Source: Methylobacillus flagellatus
GTDB taxonomy: Bacteria; Pseudomonadota; Gammaproteobacteria; Burkholderiales; Methylophilaceae
Assembly (NCBI RefSeq): GCF_005502435.1
Contig: NZ_SCOU01000001.1
Coordinates: 310,001-374,000 of the forward strand
Length of the DNA stretch: 64,000 nt
Direction of reading: 5' to 3'
Below the pieces are notes generated by a model that worked only from the letters and a program-made list of their open reading frames with translations, was not told the origin of the DNA and did not search any database. The position numbers and the translations under genes are program-made. Below, piece by piece: positions 1 to 9,348 of the stretch (within the stretch, counting starts at the first letter, position 1; the number at the start of each line of letters is the position of its first letter).

Positions 1-1278
1 GTTCGCCATCTCGCGGCCGGTGATGAACAGCTCGAAGCGCTCGGTGATCTCGGGATTGCTATCCGACGCACGTGCCAGCGGTGACACCTCCACCGGGTAA
101 TCGATGATATAGGTCGGTTCCCACAACTGGGCTTCCACCGTTTCTTCGAATAGCGACAACTGTAAGGAACCCAGCCCGGCGTGGGCAAAGGCTTCCACGC
201 CGAACTTCTTCAGCTCGCTGCGCAGGAAAGTGGCGTCATTGAGCTGCTCCAGCGTGTAGTGCGGCGCATATTTCTGGATCGCGCCTACGATGGTGAGGCG
301 CTGGAACGGTTGGCTCAGATCCAGCTCGCGGCCCTGATAGCTCAATACCGCCGTGCCACGCGCGGCGATGGCCGCGGTGCGTATGCACTGCTCGGTGAAA
401 TCCATCAGCCATTTGTAGTCCGTGTAGGCCGCATAGAACTCCATCATGGTGAATTCCGGGTTGTGGCGGACCGACAGGCCTTCATTGCGGAAATTGCGGT
501 TGATCTCGAACACGCGCTCGAAACCACCCACCACCAGACGCTTCAAATACAGCTCGGGCGCGATACGCATGAACATCTGCATGTCCAGCGCGTTGTGATG
601 CGTAATGAACGGCTTGGCCGATGCGCCACCGGGGATGGGGTGCAGCATAGGCGTTTCCACTTCCAGGAAAGCGTTGTCCAGCATGAAAGCGCGGATGGCG
701 GCCACCACCTTGCTGCGCGCCACAAAGGTCTGACGCGTCTCTTCGGACATGATCAGGTCCACATAACGCTGGCGGTACTTGGTCTCCTGATCGGCTAGGC
801 CGTGGAATTTCTCTGGCAGCGGGCGCAGCGATTTGGTCAGCAGGCGCAGCTCGGTGACCTTGATAGACAGCTCGCCGGTACGGGTCTTGAACAGCGTGCC
901 ACGCGCGGCGAGGATATCGCCCATGTCCCACTTTTTGAATGCGTCGTACAGGGTCTCGCCCAGATTATCGCGGGCAATGAACAGCTGGATACGGCCAGTG
1001 CGGTCCTGCACGGTAGCAAAGCTGGCCTTGCCCATCACGCGCTTCAGCATCATGCGACCTGCCAGCGACACGGCTACGTTCTCGGCCTCCAGCGCCTCGG
1101 TTTCGGTTTCGCCATGAGCGGCATGCAGATCGGCGGCCTGATGTTCAGGCTTGAAGTCGTTGGGGAATGCGGCACTCCCCGCTTCGGCCGCCTGCTGACG
1201 GATCAGCTGCAGTTTTTCGCGCCGCTCGGCGATCACATGGTTTTCATCGACGGCGACGACGGCTTGTTGTTCACTCAC
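1..1278 (-). CDS. lysS: Lysyl-tRNA synthetase, class II (C-terminus off the left edge)
   Basis: Charges tRNA-Lys with lysine in the cytoplasm. The 426 visible residues contain the N-terminal OB-fold anticodon-binding region ([16 protein letters not shown]) and class II core motifs including [15 protein letters not shown] and [11 protein letters not shown]. About 75 residues, including motif 3, lie beyond position 1. The start is a GTG at 1278; it overlaps the prfB stop in the four bases GTGA, so the two genes are translationally coupled, the prfB-lysS order common in proteobacteria. Family identity is clear; only the 3' end is missing. Confidence 0.96.
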   Translation of the reverse strand, partial: MSEQQAVVAVDENHVIAERREKLQLIRQQAAEAGSAAFPNDFKPEHQAADLHAAHGETETEALEAENVAVSLAGRMMLKRVMGKASFATVQDRTGRIQLFIARDNLGETLYDAFKKWDMGDILAARGTLFKTRTGELSIKVTELRLLTKSLRPLPEKFHGLADQETKYRQRYVDLIMSEETRQTFVARSKVVAAIRAFMLDNAFLEVETPMLHPIPGGASAKPFITHHNALDMQMFMRIAPELYLKRLVVGGFERVFEINRNFRNEGLSVRHNPEFTMMEFYAAYTDYKWLMDFTEQCIRTAAIAARGTAVLSYQGRELDLSQPFQRLTIVGAIQKYAPHYTLEQLNDATFLRSELKKFGVEAFAHAGLGSLQLSLFEETVEAQLWEPTYIIDYPVEVSPLARASDSNPEITERFELFITGREMAN

Positions 1279-2385
1279 GCTGACACTCCCTGCTTCAAAC
1301 TCTCGGAAATAAATGGGTCCAGATCGCCATCCAGCACGCCTTGCGTGTTGCCGATCTCGACATTGGTACGCAAGTCCTTGATGCGCGACTGGTCCAGCAC
1401 ATAGCTGCGGATCTGGTGACCCCAGCCGATATCGGTCTTGGCGTCTTCCATGGCCTGCTTCTCTTCATTGCGCTTGCGCAACTCCAGCGCGTACAGCTGC
1501 GCTTTCAGCATGTTCATCGCCTCGTCCTTGTTGCGGTGCTGGGAACGGTCGTTCTGGCACTGCACCACGGTGTTGGTGGGGATGTGGGTGATGCGCACAG
1601 CGGAATCGGTCTTGTTGATGTGCTGACCACCGGCGCCCGAGGCGCGGTAGGTGTCGATACGCAGATCGGCCGGGTTGATCTCCACCACGATGGAGTTATC
1701 CACTTCCGGGTAGACGAACACGCTGGCGAACGAGGTATGACGGCGGTTACCGGAGTCGAACGGAGATTTGCGCACCAGGCGATGCACGCCGGACTCGGTG
1801 CGCAAAAAACCATAGGCATAATCGCCGCTGACCTTGAGTGAAGCGCCCTTGATGCCGGCGATATCACCTTCGGACTCTTCCAGCACTTCCACCTGGAAGC
1901 CGCGCTTTTCGCAATATTTCAGGTACATGCGCAGCAGCATGCCGGCCCAGTCCTGCGCTTCCGTGCCGCCGGAGCCGGACTGGATGTCGATGAAGCAGTT
2001 GTTCGGGTCCATGGGATGCGAGAACATGCGGCGGAATTCCATCTGCGCCACTTTGGCTTCCAGCGCCGCACCGTCACTATCTACGCTGAGCAGTGTGTCG
2101 TCGTCGTTCTCTTCGCGTGCCATCTCGAACAGTTCGCGGCTATCGCGCAAGCCGCTGTCCACCTCGATCAGGGTGCCGACGATGAGCTCCAGCTCACGTT
2201 TTTCCTTGCCCAGCTTCTGCGAACGCTCGCTGTCGTTCCAGACATTGGGGTCACCTAATAGCTGGCTGACTTCTTCCAGACGTTGCTGTTTGGTGTCGAA
2301 GTCAAAGATACCCCCGTAGCGCCTGGCTGCGCTCGGCGAGGTCGGTGAGGCGATTGGCGATTTGATTTAACTGTTCGGCTTCCAT
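1275..2385 (-). CDS. prfB: Peptide chain release factor 2, with programmed +1 frameshift
   Basis: RF2 recognises UGA and UAA stops and triggers peptidyl-tRNA hydrolysis. The GGQ catalytic motif ([17 protein letters not shown]) and the SPF stop-recognition tripeptide (RKSPFDSG) are present. The gene starts with ATG at 2385 and reads 27 codons to CTT at 2307-2305, then meets an in-frame TGA at 2304-2302. A +1 shift on CTT-T resumes at GAC (2303-2301) and stays open to 1275, giving about 369 residues. A GGGGG Shine-Dalgarno-like run just before TATCTTTGAC completes the classic autoregulatory RF2 site. The unshifted frame makes a 27-residue peptide. An ATG-initiated reading from 2162 alone would miss the N-terminus. 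The stop overlaps the lysS start. Confidence 0.96.
2301..2315 (-). promoter_or_regulatory. RF2 programmed +1 frameshift site
   Basis: Read on the minus strand: GGGGG, TAT, CTT, TGA, C. The internal Shine-Dalgarno-like G run sits a few bases upstream of the slippery CTT and the UGA stop. When RF2 is scarce, UGA decoding is slow, the ribosome slips +1 and makes more RF2. The sequence matches the well-known E. coli prfB arrangement; function is inferred from that match. Confidence 0.93.
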
Positions 2386-2606
2386 GCTGACACAATGTCC
2401 GTGTAACTTGATTGAAAGGCGGAATTATACCGTCTGGCGCGCTTACGCCCTAGGCCCTTGCTTGCGGACAAAAGCAGCGATCATGACAATTTTGTTAAAA
2501 TGGCTTTTTTGCGCCCTGGATGGCCAGCTCCATGGTCAGTTCCATGACCTGCAAGCTTGCTTGAATGGCTGCTTTAACTGGTGGCGTTAAATAGTGGCGT
2601 TAATCA

Positions 2607-2635
2607 GGCTGGGCAGATCCGCCCAGCCAAGTTTT
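2607..2635 (+). terminator. Hairpin plus T-run in the leader of the first pstS
   Basis: GGCTGGGC (2607-2614) pairs perfectly with GCCCAGCC (2621-2628) around the loop AGATCC and is followed by AAGTTTTT. It has the shape of an intrinsic terminator but lies only about 35 bases before the pstS start at 2670. It may end an upstream transcript or act as an attenuator of the phosphate operon. No ORF ends just upstream on this strand, so the role is uncertain. Confidence 0.45.
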
Positions 2636-2669
2636 TCACTCGTGCATTTTGGATACTGAAAGGATGGGC

Positions 2670-3689
2670 ATGTCTTCACGCCTTGGTAAAATCGGCTTCA
2701 CCTTCACTCTCATCGCTGCTGCGCTGGCCGGCATCAGCGCTTGTTCCAAATCCTCAGACGCCCCGGCGGTCTCCACCGAGATCGTGCGTGTGGATGGCTC
2801 CAGCACCGTGTTCCCGATCACCGAAGCCATCGCCGAAGAGTTCCAGCGCGAATCCGGCATCCGCGTCACGGTGGGGATCTCGGGCACGGGCGGCGGCTTC
2901 AAGAAGTTCTGCCGTGGCGAGGTCGACATCACCCAGGCATCACGCCCTATCCTTGATAAAGAGATCGCCGCCTGCAAGGAAGCCGGTATCGAATATGTGG
3001 AACTGCCGGTGGCCTATGATGCGCTCACCGTGGTGATCAACCCGGACAATACCTTTATCCAGAGCCTGAGCGTGGAAGAGCTGAAAGCCATGTGGCAGCC
3101 TTCCGCCCAGGATCAGATCAAGACCTGGAACCAGGTCAACCCTGCCTGGCCGGACAAGCCGCTCAAGCTGTTCGGTGCCGGTTCGGACTCCGGTACCTTC
3201 GATTACTTCACCGAAGCCATCGTCGGCAAGGCCAAATCCAGCCGTGGCGATTTCACGGCATCCGAAGATGACAATGTGGTGGTGCAAGGCGTGGCGGGCG
3301 ACGTGAACGCACTGGGCTACTTCGGGTTTGCCTACTATGAAGAGAACAAGAGCATGGTCAAGGCCGTGCCTATCCGCCGTGCCGAGAATGCCGATGCAGT
3401 GATGCCATCCGAGAAAAGCGTGATGGATGGCAGCTATCAGCCACTGTCACGCCCCTTGTTCCTGTATGTCAAAGCCGCCGTCATCAAGGACAAGCCGGAA
3501 GCCAAGGCCTTTGTCGATTTCTACCTCAACAATGCCACCGATCTGGTCAAGGAAGTGAAGTTCATCCCGCTGCCGCAAGAAGAGCTGGATGCCGTGGTCG
3601 CGCATTGGCAGGCCGGCAAGGTCGGCACCGGCTTTGGTGGCGTACCGGAAGTGGGTATCAAGATCCAGGAATTGCTGAAGCGCATCTAA
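2670..3689 (+). CDS. pstS: Phosphate-binding lipoprotein, PstS family (first copy)
   Basis: Substrate-binding component of a high-affinity phosphate ABC transporter. The ATG at 2670 is preferred because AGGA lies five bases upstream; a TTG at 2649 and an ATG at 2664 are alternatives. The 339-residue protein begins with a hydrophobic signal ending in a lipobox-like ISAC, so it is probably anchored to a membrane. The phosphate-binding fold signature follows: [34 protein letters not shown], and [13 protein letters not shown]. It is closely similar to the second PstS encoded 252 bases downstream (almost identical around [21 protein letters not shown]), pointing to a gene duplication with one lipidated and one soluble version. 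Confidence 0.9.
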   Translation: MSSRLGKIGFTFTLIAAALAGISACSKSSDAPAVSTEIVRVDGSSTVFPITEAIAEEFQRESGIRVTVGISGTGGGFKKFCRGEVDITQASRPILDKEIAACKEAGIEYVELPVAYDALTVVINPDNTFIQSLSVEELKAMWQPSAQDQIKTWNQVNPAWPDKPLKLFGAGSDSGTFDYFTEAIVGKAKSSRGDFTASEDDNVVVQGVAGDVNALGYFGFAYYEENKSMVKAVPIRRAENADAVMPSEKSVMDGSYQPLSRPLFLYVKAAVIKDKPEAKAFVDFYLNNATDLVKEVKFIPLPQEELDAVVAHWQAGKVGTGFGGVPEVGIKIQELLKRI

Positions 3690-3816
3690 AGCAGCCCTAG
3701 AAAGAAGCCTTAGAAAGCAGTCTCAGCACGCTAGCTCGCGCTAGCCGGCAACCGCAGCGGCAGCGGCAGTGTCCTTGTACAGGGCGCTGCCGTTCTTGCG
3801 TGTGTTCCATGTTTAT

Positions 3817-3884
3817 TTCACAGATATTTCACGCTATCTCAAGGTTTGTCACAAAACCGTCACAGACTGTCATTAAAGTTCACC
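3817..3884 (+). promoter_or_regulatory. Pho-box-like direct repeat array upstream of second pstS
   Basis: Short direct repeats recur with 10-11 bp spacing: TTCA at 3817 and 3828, GTCA at 3848, 3859 and 3869, and TTCA at 3879. CTGTCATTAAAGTTCACC within it resembles a PhoB box (two CTGTCAT-like repeats around an AT-rich spacer). PhoB binds such helically phased repeats under phosphate limitation. The location directly in front of the second pstS supports phosphate-responsive control of pstS-pstC-pstA-pstB. Inferred from motif and context only. Confidence 0.7.
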
Positions 3885-3941
3885 TCGTGTTGCGGCGCCA
3901 CCTGCGCCTGCAGTCCATTTTCTTAAATGACGGAGGTTGTA

Positions 3942-4943
3942 ATGCAATCCAAATTTGTTATGTCCATGAGTGTCGCTGCATTTGTTGCAGCTGCATTTGC
4001 TGCACCAGTCAGCCATGCCGCTCCTGAGAAAATCATCAAGATCGATGGTTCCAGTACCGTATACCCGATCACTGAAGCCGTTGCTGAAGAATACCAAAAG
4101 TCCACCAAGACCAAGGTTACCGTGGGCATCTCCGGTACGGGCGGTGGCTTCAAGAAGTTCTGCCGTGGCGAGACCGACATCTCCAACGCATCGCGCCCCA
4201 TCCTGCAAAAAGAGATCGATGACTGCAAGGCCAACGGCGTGCAATTCATCGAACTGCCAATCGCATTCGATGCACTGACCGTAGTGATCAACCCAAAGAA
4301 CGAATTCGCTAAGACCATGAGCGTAGCTGATCTCAAGAAGATGTGGGAGCCAGCAGCGCAAGGCAAGATCAAGACCTGGAAGCAAGTCAACCCGGCCTGG
4401 CCAGACCAGCCTCTGAAGCTGTTCGGCGCTGGCGCTGACTCCGGCACGTTCGACTACTTCACCGAAGCCATCGTCGGCAAGGCCAAGTCCAGCCGTGGTG
4501 ATTTCACTGCTTCTGAAGATGACAATGTCTTGGTGAACGGTGTTGCTGGTGACGTGAATGCCATCGGTTACTTCGGTTACGCTTACTACGATGAAAACAA
4601 GGACAAGCTGAGAGCCGCTGCCATCGTGGAGAAGGCTGGCAGCCCAGCTGTGCTGCCATCGCGTGAATCCATCGAGAACGGTACCTATCAGCCACTGGGT
4701 CGTCCGATCTTCATCTACGTGAATGCCACCGCTGCTGCGTTCAAACCGCATGTCAAAGGCTTCGTTGATTACTACCTGACCAAGTCCAAGCCACTGATCG
4801 AAGAGGTGAAGTATGTGCCTCTGCCACAGAAGGATCAGGACGCTGTGATCAAGCACTGGAAGGAACTGAAACCAGGTACCGGCTTCGGCGGCGTTGCTGA
4901 AGTTGGCGTCAAGGTTGAAGACCTGTTGTCCCGTATCAAGTAA
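3942..4943 (+). CDS. pstS: Periplasmic phosphate-binding protein PstS (second copy)
   Basis: Soluble periplasmic phosphate-binding protein of the Pst ABC transporter. Start ATG at 3942 is set by GGAGG seven bases upstream; an ATG at 3927 lies before that site and is unlikely. The 333-residue protein has a cleavable signal peptide (probable cleavage after SHA, before APEKI), then [34 protein letters not shown] and [13 protein letters not shown]. No lipobox is present, unlike the upstream paralogue. A Pho-box-like array lies upstream and a stable hairpin downstream, consistent with very high expression relative to the membrane genes that follow. Confidence 0.93.
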   Translation: MQSKFVMSMSVAAFVAAAFAAPVSHAAPEKIIKIDGSSTVYPITEAVAEEYQKSTKTKVTVGISGTGGGFKKFCRGETDISNASRPILQKEIDDCKANGVQFIELPIAFDALTVVINPKNEFAKTMSVADLKKMWEPAAQGKIKTWKQVNPAWPDQPLKLFGAGADSGTFDYFTEAIVGKAKSSRGDFTASEDDNVLVNGVAGDVNAIGYFGYAYYDENKDKLRAAAIVEKAGSPAVLPSRESIENGTYQPLGRPIFIYVNATAAAFKPHVKGFVDYYLTKSKPLIEEVKYVPLPQKDQDAVIKHWKELKPGTGFGGVAEVGVKVEDLLSRIK

Positions 4944-4957
4944 TCTCGGCTAAGTTT

Positions 4958-4979
4958 GAGGGGCGCGCAAGCGCCCCTC
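4958..4979 (+). terminator. GNRA-loop hairpin between pstS and pstC
   Basis: GAGGGGCGC (4958-4966) and GCGCCCCTC (4971-4979) form a perfect 9-bp stem closed by a GCAA tetraloop. There is no T-run, so it is more likely a partial terminator or 3'-end stabiliser that raises pstS mRNA over pstCAB than a full stop. Such hairpins are common after abundant binding-protein genes. Confidence 0.6.
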
Positions 4980-5027
4980 TGCTGTCTACGCCCCGCTTAA
5001 ATCCGTTACAATGCCCGGGTTAAAAAC

Positions 5028-5972
5028 ATGAATATGGCCACCCAAGTGCTCGATACTCCAGACCTGCCCATCAGTGCCCGTTTTGCCAAGAACATCAAGC
5101 GCAACATCAAGGAACGCATCATCGAGTTCATTCTGATGCTTGCTGCCATGTCGGCAGTTGCCACCACACTGGCCATCGTCGCCATCCTGTTATACGAATC
5201 TGCTTCCTTCTTTGAGCATGTTTCCATCATCGACTTTCTGACCGATACCCAATGGACGCCGCTGTTCGAAGACGCCCATTACGGCATCATGCCGCTGGTG
5301 GCCGGTACGCTGACCACCTCCTTCATTGCGCTGCTGGTTGCGGTGCCGATCGGCACCATAGGCGCGATCTACCTGTCGGAGTTCGCTTCCCACAAGACCC
5401 GCGAGATCGTCAAACCCATTCTGGAGCTGCTGGTTGGCGTGCCTACCGTGGTGTTCGGCTACTTTGCCCTGCTGTTCGTAACCCCGATGTTGCAGACCTT
5501 CTTGCCTAACCTGCCTGCATTCAATATGTTGGGGCCAGGCATCGTGATCGGCATCATGGTGGTGCCTTACATCGCCTCGCTGGCTGAAGATGCCATGCGT
5601 GCCGTGCCGATGAGCATGCGTGAAGGTTCTTATGCCATGGGCGCCACCCGCTTCCAGACCGCCATCCGTGTGGTGACCCCGGCAGCGGTGTCCGGCATCG
5701 TGGCCGCCTACATTCTGGCCATCTCGCGGGCTGTAGGCGAAACCATGGTGGTAGCAATCGCCGCTGGTCAACAACCTACGCTGACCTTCAACCCGATGGA
5801 AGGCGCCGCCACCATCACCGCCTACATCGTACAAGTGGCCATGGGTGACCTGCCACACGGCAGCATCGGCTATCAGAGCATCTTCGCGGCTGGTCTGGTA
5901 CTGATGCTGATGACGCTGGCCTTCAATCTGATCGGCCATGCAACACGCAAGAAATTCCGTGAAAGCTACTAA
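5028..5972 (+). CDS. pstC: Phosphate ABC transporter permease PstC
   Basis: Inner-membrane permease that pairs with PstA to form the phosphate channel. The 314-residue protein has several hydrophobic segments (one near residues 35-60, others around 85-115, 125-150 and the C-terminus) and the ABC permease EAA-loop region (SMREGSYAMGATRFQTAIRVV), with ISRAVGETMVVAIAAG after it. Start is ATG 5028; ATG 5034 two codons later is equally possible. The gene ends one base before pstA starts. Confidence 0.94.
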   Translation: MNMATQVLDTPDLPISARFAKNIKRNIKERIIEFILMLAAMSAVATTLAIVAILLYESASFFEHVSIIDFLTDTQWTPLFEDAHYGIMPLVAGTLTTSFIALLVAVPIGTIGAIYLSEFASHKTREIVKPILELLVGVPTVVFGYFALLFVTPMLQTFLPNLPAFNMLGPGIVIGIMVVPYIASLAEDAMRAVPMSMREGSYAMGATRFQTAIRVVTPAAVSGIVAAYILAISRAVGETMVVAIAAGQQPTLTFNPMEGAATITAYIVQVAMGDLPHGSIGYQSIFAAGLVLMLMTLAFNLIGHATRKKFRESY

Positions 5973-5973
5973 G

Positions 5974-6924
5974 ATGACCGAACAAGTGAAACCTCAAGCT
6001 TCCGTGCTCGCCAACCTCGATGAGGTGCGGGCCATGATCAAGCGCCACAAACTCAACGACTCGATCTTCGCCATCATCGGCCTGGTCGCCTTGATGATAG
6101 GTCTGCTCACCCTGTTGACGCTGTTCGTTGACCTGGTGATGGACGGCTACCCGCGCTTCAATCTGGACTTCATGAGCGAGTTCCCGTCCCGCCGCGCCGG
6201 TTCTGCCGGTCTGTTGTCGGCCTGGGTAGGCTCCTTGCTGGTGCTGTCGGTGACCTTCATCTCGGCCGTGCCCATGGGCGTCGGTGCCGGTATCTACCTG
6301 GAAGAATATGCGCCCAAGAACTGGTTCTCCGATCTGATCGAGATCAACGTGACCAATCTGGCTGGCGTGCCTTCCATCATCTACGGTCTGCTGGCACTGG
6401 GCCTGTTCGTGTACATCCTGGGCCTGGGCCAGAGCATCATCACAGCCGGCCTCACCTTGGGCCTGCTGATCCTGCCGGTGGTGATCGTCTCCACCCGTGA
6501 AGCCATCCGCAGTATCCCGGTAGCCATCCGTGAAGCCGCCTATGCGGTGGGTGCCACCAAGTGGCAAGTGGTGTCGCAGCACGTGGTGCACTACTCGTTC
6601 GGCGGCATCCTGACCGGCGTGATCATCGGCATGTCGCGTGCCATCGGTGAAACGGCGCCCATCATCACCATCGGTGCGCTGACCTTCATCGCCTTCCTGC
6701 CGCCATCGCCAGTGACCAGCGAACCGCCATTCCTGAACTTTGACTGGCTGTTCTCCGGCTTTACCGTGCTGCCTATCCAGATGTTCAGCTGGCTGTCACG
6801 TCCTAATCCAGAGTTCCATATCAATGCAGCAGCGACTGGCGCGATCATCATCGTGGTCACCCTGCTCATGAACGGTACGGCCATCTGGTTGCGCTACAAC
6901 ATGCGCAAGAAGATCAAATGGTAA
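5974..6924 (+). CDS. pstA: Phosphate ABC transporter permease PstA
   Basis: Second permease subunit of the phosphate transporter. The frame is open from 5938, but the ATG at 5974, one base after the pstC stop, gives the expected N-terminus ([11 protein letters not shown]) and 316 residues. It carries multiple membrane segments and the EAA-loop region ([20 protein letters not shown]) followed by [17 protein letters not shown]. Tight spacing indicates coupled translation with pstC. Confidence 0.94.
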   Translation: MTEQVKPQASVLANLDEVRAMIKRHKLNDSIFAIIGLVALMIGLLTLLTLFVDLVMDGYPRFNLDFMSEFPSRRAGSAGLLSAWVGSLLVLSVTFISAVPMGVGAGIYLEEYAPKNWFSDLIEINVTNLAGVPSIIYGLLALGLFVYILGLGQSIITAGLTLGLLILPVVIVSTREAIRSIPVAIREAAYAVGATKWQVVSQHVVHYSFGGILTGVIIGMSRAIGETAPIITIGALTFIAFLPPSPVTSEPPFLNFDWLFSGFTVLPIQMFSWLSRPNPEFHINAAATGAIIIVVTLLMNGTAIWLRYNMRKKIKW

Positions 6925-7012
6925 AGCTTTAGTCGTCACCAGCGCTCAGTGCTCACCTGCACTGAGCCAGCGACTCACGATACCCAACGCATACAAACAT
7001 TCAGGAAAACTT

Positions 7013-7792
7013 ATGGTTACCGTTACAACCCCGATCAAAGCTGAATCGCGCAATCTGAATTTCTTTTACAACGGTGGCAATCACGCGCTGAAGGGCATCA
7101 CCATGCCCCTCTATGACAAGAAGATCACCGCGCTGATCGGCCCTTCCGGCTGTGGTAAATCCACCTACCTGCGCTGCTTCAACCGCATGCACGACCTGTA
7201 CCCTGGCAACCGCTACGAAGGCCAGATCGTCATGCACCCGGACAACACCAATGTGCTGGCCGATGGCGTGGACGCCATCGAAGTGCGCATGCGCATCAGC
7301 ATGGTGTTCCAGAAGCCCAACCCCTTCCCCAAATCCATCTACGAAAACGTCGCCTACGGCCTGCGTGTGCGTGGCGAGACCAACAAGCGTGTGCTGGACG
7401 ACAAGGTGGAAGAAGCGCTCAAGGGCGCGGCATTGTGGAACGAAGTGAAAGACAGGCAGCAGGACCTGGCCTTCAACCTGTCCGGCGGTCAGCAACAACG
7501 TCTGTGTATCGCCCGTGCATTGGCCACCGACCCGGAGATCATGCTGTTCGATGAGCCCACCTCCGCGCTGGACCCGATCGCCACGGCCAACATCGAAGAA
7601 CTGATGTCCGAACTGCGCAACAAGCTCACCATCCTGGTGGTGACCCACAACATGCAGCAGGCCGCACGTATCTCCGACTACACCGCCTATATGTACCTGG
7701 GCGACCTGATCGAATACGGCGACACCGACAAGATCTTCACCAACCCGTCGCGCAAGGAAACCGAAGACTACATCACCGGCAAGTTCGGCTGA
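7013..7792 (+). CDS. pstB: Phosphate ABC transporter ATP-binding protein PstB
   Basis: ATPase powering phosphate import. All ABC motifs are visible: Walker [11 protein letters not shown]-loop [10 protein letters not shown], signature LSGGQQQR, Walker [14 protein letters not shown] and H-loop VVTHN. Length is 259 residues, normal for PstB. AGGAAAAC just upstream of the ATG is a good ribosome-binding site. A strong terminator follows. No phoU or phoBR gene follows, although phoU often does in other bacteria. Confidence 0.96.
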   Translation: MVTVTTPIKAESRNLNFFYNGGNHALKGITMPLYDKKITALIGPSGCGKSTYLRCFNRMHDLYPGNRYEGQIVMHPDNTNVLADGVDAIEVRMRISMVFQKPNPFPKSIYENVAYGLRVRGETNKRVLDDKVEEALKGAALWNEVKDRQQDLAFNLSGGQQQRLCIARALATDPEIMLFDEPTSALDPIATANIEELMSELRNKLTILVVTHNMQQAARISDYTAYMYLGDLIEYGDTDKIFTNPSRKETEDYITGKFG

Positions 7793-7808
7793 TACGCTTC
7801 AGTAAGAC

Positions 7809-7830
7809 AAAAGCCCCGCAAGGGGCTTTT
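7809..7830 (+). terminator. Intrinsic terminator after pstB
   Basis: AAAAGCCCC (7809-7817), loop GCAA, GGGGCTTTT (7822-7830) continuing into more T residues. A textbook rho-independent terminator ending the pst cluster. Confidence 0.93.
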
Positions 7831-7926
7831 TTATTGGGCATGAACGCTGTGATCTGCGACCCCAGATAGTGTTAGCTTCAAGTATGGAGCTGAGCTACTT
7901 AGCTGCGCGCCACAATTGTGAGCCAA

Positions 7927-7943
7927 CCCGGCAGACTGCCGGG
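7927..7943 (-). terminator. Short GC hairpin after the small membrane-protein gene
   Basis: CCCGGC and GCCGGG flank AGACT, 13 bases past the minus-strand stop at 7956. The stem is strong but the T-rich tail is weak, so termination is possible rather than certain. Confidence 0.4.
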
Positions 7944-7955
7944 GGCCAGTCCATC

Positions 7956-8363
7956 CTACTTGGTTTGCGCTTGCAGCTTGGCTGCGTTTTTTTGTTCTTC
8001 CTCTGCCCGGATACGTCGTACTTCAGGCGTGTTTATCCACATCCAGTCGGATGTCACAAACAAACCATTGTCATAAACGGCAACCAACAGCTCCGTGTTA
8101 TCTGGTAAGCGCCAAGTAAATTCATAATGCTTGGTATCAACCTCTTTATTTACTCCCGCTTCAAATGGTCCTTGGAAGTCATCCTCTTTAAACCCATACT
8201 CTTCACAATGCATTTCGCATTGGATTCTCAATCGCACTTTTGCTTCCTGGAGCGCAGATTCCCGCGTTAAATAGTGCAGCTCCTGATAGCACTTCACCAT
8301 TAGAAACAAGGGCAGCAATAACACTAAAAACAGAACCAAGATTTTCTTATGGCGGATATTCAT
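7956..8363 (-). CDS. Small membrane-anchored protein of unknown function
   Basis: I do not recognise this family. The 135-residue product begins with a lysine-rich N-terminus and one strongly hydrophobic segment (about residues 8-25, ILVLFLVLLLPLFLMV), then a charged soluble domain with several cysteines near residues 48-52 (CEMHCEE) and ends in a lysine/glutamine-rich tail. It is likely anchored in the inner membrane with the rest in the periplasm. It is more AT-rich than its neighbours and stands alone, which could mean recent acquisition. Confidence 0.7.
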   Translation of the reverse strand: MNIRHKKILVLFLVLLLPLFLMVKCYQELHYLTRESALQEAKVRLRIQCEMHCEEYGFKEDDFQGPFEAGVNKEVDTKHYEFTWRLPDNTELLVAVYDNGLFVTSDWMWINTPEVRRIRAEEEQKNAAKLQAQTK

Positions 8364-8436
8364 GATTGATCTGGTCCATGGATGATTGATGTTGTCAGGC
8401 AGCTTGTTGGCTTGGCAATGTGAATGGTCAGCTTGT

Positions 8437-9348
8437 TCAATGGCTATCCCGTTCCGACACCGCCGCCCAGAACGAAGCCAGCACGATCAGCGCGCCGCCT
8501 ATCCATTCCTGCACTTGCATGGTCTCGCCTGCTAGGTAGTAGGACGCGATAGCGGCCACCACCAGTTCGAACAGGAAGATCACCGCTGCTTTGGAGGCCG
8601 GGATGCGCGTCACGCCGTATTGCACGAACAGCGTGGCGGCCATCAGCAGCAAGGCGATCAGGGTCATGATCAGCCAGTTCAGCGCCGTGAACACTTGCGG
8701 TGACGGGAATGGCTGATCAAGCACTGGTTGCACCAGCAGCGACATGCCGATCACGCCGAACCACACCGCCATGGATTTGACACGCAGGCTCATGTGGCTG
8801 GCGCGGCGCGTGATCACATTGGTGAGCGCAAAGCCGATGCCCGCCGATAGGGCCAGCCATTCGGCGGTGTTGTGCGGGATGGGCATGGCGTTGGGTTGCC
8901 ATAGCATGATGAAGGCGCCGGTCAATGAGATGCCCATCACCAGCAGGCCTTTGCGGCCGATGTGTTCGCGCAGCCAGAAATGCGCCAGCAGCAGCGTCCA
9001 CAGCGGGGAAAGATAGAACAGCAGCATCACGCGCATCACTTCACCGTCGATCACCGCCAGCACGTAACTGAGGTTGGTCCAGCCCGCCACGATGGCGAGC
9101 CAAAAGGCAGTCTGCGGCAAGCTGCCCAGGCCGCGCCAGTGCCGGGCGAACAGCAGCACGCCCAGACTGGCTGCGATGGTGTAGGTGTAGAAGCTGGACG
9201 CCACGCCGGAAACACCGGCTTCCTGCATGATGCGGTAGGGATACCAGATCACGCCCCAGCTGGCGGCGCCGAACAGCAGCCCGAAAACGGCCCAGTAGTT
9301 CTTTGTTGTCGTGTTATCGCCCACTATAATGCTCACATGAATACCCAT
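8437..9348 (-). CDS. EamA/DMT-family transporter
   Basis: Ten-helix drug/metabolite superfamily exporter, substrate unknown. The 303-residue protein is hydrophobic throughout and has two EamA repeats (residues about 18-145 and 155-295), with WYPYRIMQ and the second-repeat segment AAVIFLFELVVAAIASY. The annotated ATG at 9348 overlaps the divergent dapC start; GTG codons at 9336 and 9324 are alternatives that would shorten or remove the overlap. Head-to-head placement with dapC is seen, but a link to lysine or diaminopimelate export is only speculation. Confidence 0.85.
   Translation of the reverse strand: MGIHVSIIVGDNTTTKNYWAVFGLLFGAASWGVIWYPYRIMQEAGVSGVASSFYTYTIAASLGVLLFARHWRGLGSLPQTAFWLAIVAGWTNLSYVLAVIDGEVMRVMLLFYLSPLWTLLLAHFWLREHIGRKGLLVMGISLTGAFIMLWQPNAMPIPHNTAEWLALSAGIGFALTNVITRRASHMSLRVKSMAVWFGVIGMSLLVQPVLDQPFPSPQVFTALNWLIMTLIALLLMAATLFVQYGVTRIPASKAAVIFLFELVVAAIASYYLAGETMQVQEWIGGALIVLASFWAAVSERDSH
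9303..9330 (+). promoter_or_regulatory. Probable sigma-70 promoter for dapC
   Basis: TTGTTG (9303-9308), a 16-base spacer and a perfect TATAAT (9325-9330). Transcription would begin about 9336-9338, at or next to the ATG at 9337, so initiation would either be leaderless there or use a downstream codon such as TTG 9361. Confidence 0.6.

Noticed and set aside
2384-2590. 68-codon ORF in the prfB-pstS gap
   Set aside because: No ribosome site and no protein-like pattern; the gap is better explained as leader and terminator DNA.
4504-4856. Long antisense frames opposite pstS, pstC and pstA
   Set aside because: They are mirror frames of codon-biased genes, have no ribosome sites and their proteins are low complexity.
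8962-9336. N-terminal extension of dapC into the transporter gene
   Set aside because: This stretch is antisense to a well-formed EamA gene, and dapC similarity starts only after 9361.
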